Source: Treponema sp. UBA3862 (GTDB lineage: Bacteria; Spirochaetota; Spirochaetia; Treponematales; Treponemataceae). Taken from it: a stretch of 6,679 bases of DNA. Location: assembly GCA_002392405.1 (NCBI GenBank), contig DGGY01000014.1:1-6679 (forward strand), read 5' to 3'. The notes below the pieces were generated by a model. The model ran no database searches, had not been told where the DNA came from, and saw nothing but the letters and a program-made list of their open reading frames with translations. Below are positions 6,678-6,679 of this stretch, piece by piece. How positions within the stretch are numbered: position 1 is the stretch's first letter; each line of letters opens with the position of its first letter. The position numbers were made by a program, and so were the translations under genes.

Positions 6678-6679
6678 CT

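Noticed and set aside
1..6679. Mobile element, CRISPR array, toxin-antitoxin or defence system
   Set aside because: No transposase, integrase, spaced direct repeats, paired small ORFs or nuclease-like genes were seen; the two tRNAs show no adjacent integrase or attachment-site duplication within the window.

Overview
The window looks like ordinary chromosomal sequence from a host-associated spirochaete, most likely a Treponema. This is inferred from the EF-G type, the sugar-ABC ATPase type, the AT-rich intergenic DNA and the moderate-GC coding DNA. It rests on protein resemblance I recognise, not on a search. I see no phage, transposase, integrase, CRISPR array or defence module, and no convincing undescribed multi-gene system. 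No stretch longer than about 210 bases lacks a gene.

Layout, left to right. Positions 1-145 (minus) hold the first 48 codons of an MsmK/UgpC-type sugar ABC transporter ATPase that runs off the left edge, with its promoter behind it. Positions 266-1066 (minus) encode a DUF554 (YqgA/YdfK-like) membrane protein. Immediately upstream of it, at 1083-1112, is the intrinsic terminator of tRNA-Leu(GAG) (1122-1203, minus), whose sigma70-type promoter lies at 1215-1243. Positions 1310-3409 (minus) encode a 699-residue membrane signalling protein: a multi-helix sensor, a PAS-like domain, a degenerate GGDEF domain and an apparently intact HD-GYP cyclic-di-GMP phosphodiesterase. Positions 3495-5558 (minus) encode an elongation factor G paralogue whose domain IV resembles the recycling-type EF-G2 more than a translocase. 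Positions 5640-5735 are a GC-rich hairpin-forming segment. Positions 5730-6395 (minus) encode a HAD-superfamily (beta-phosphoglucomutase-like) phosphatase. At the right edge, tRNA-Gln(CTG) (6607-6677, plus) is divergently transcribed from its own strong promoter.

All five protein genes are on the minus strand, but they look like separate transcription units. The ABC ATPase, tRNA-Leu, HD-GYP protein, EF-G and tRNA-Gln each have a recognisable promoter. DUF554 is the exception: it has no room for its own promoter and may depend on read-through from tRNA-Leu. The genes do not form one pathway. They cover sugar import, translation (two tRNAs and an EF-G), second-messenger turnover and small-molecule phosphate hydrolysis.

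The points most worth a second look are the domain IV changes in EF-G, the GC-rich repeat-like element that touches the end of the HAD gene, the degenerate-GGDEF/active-HD-GYP architecture, the nearly leaderless HD-GYP transcript, and the tRNA terminator directly in front of DUF554.
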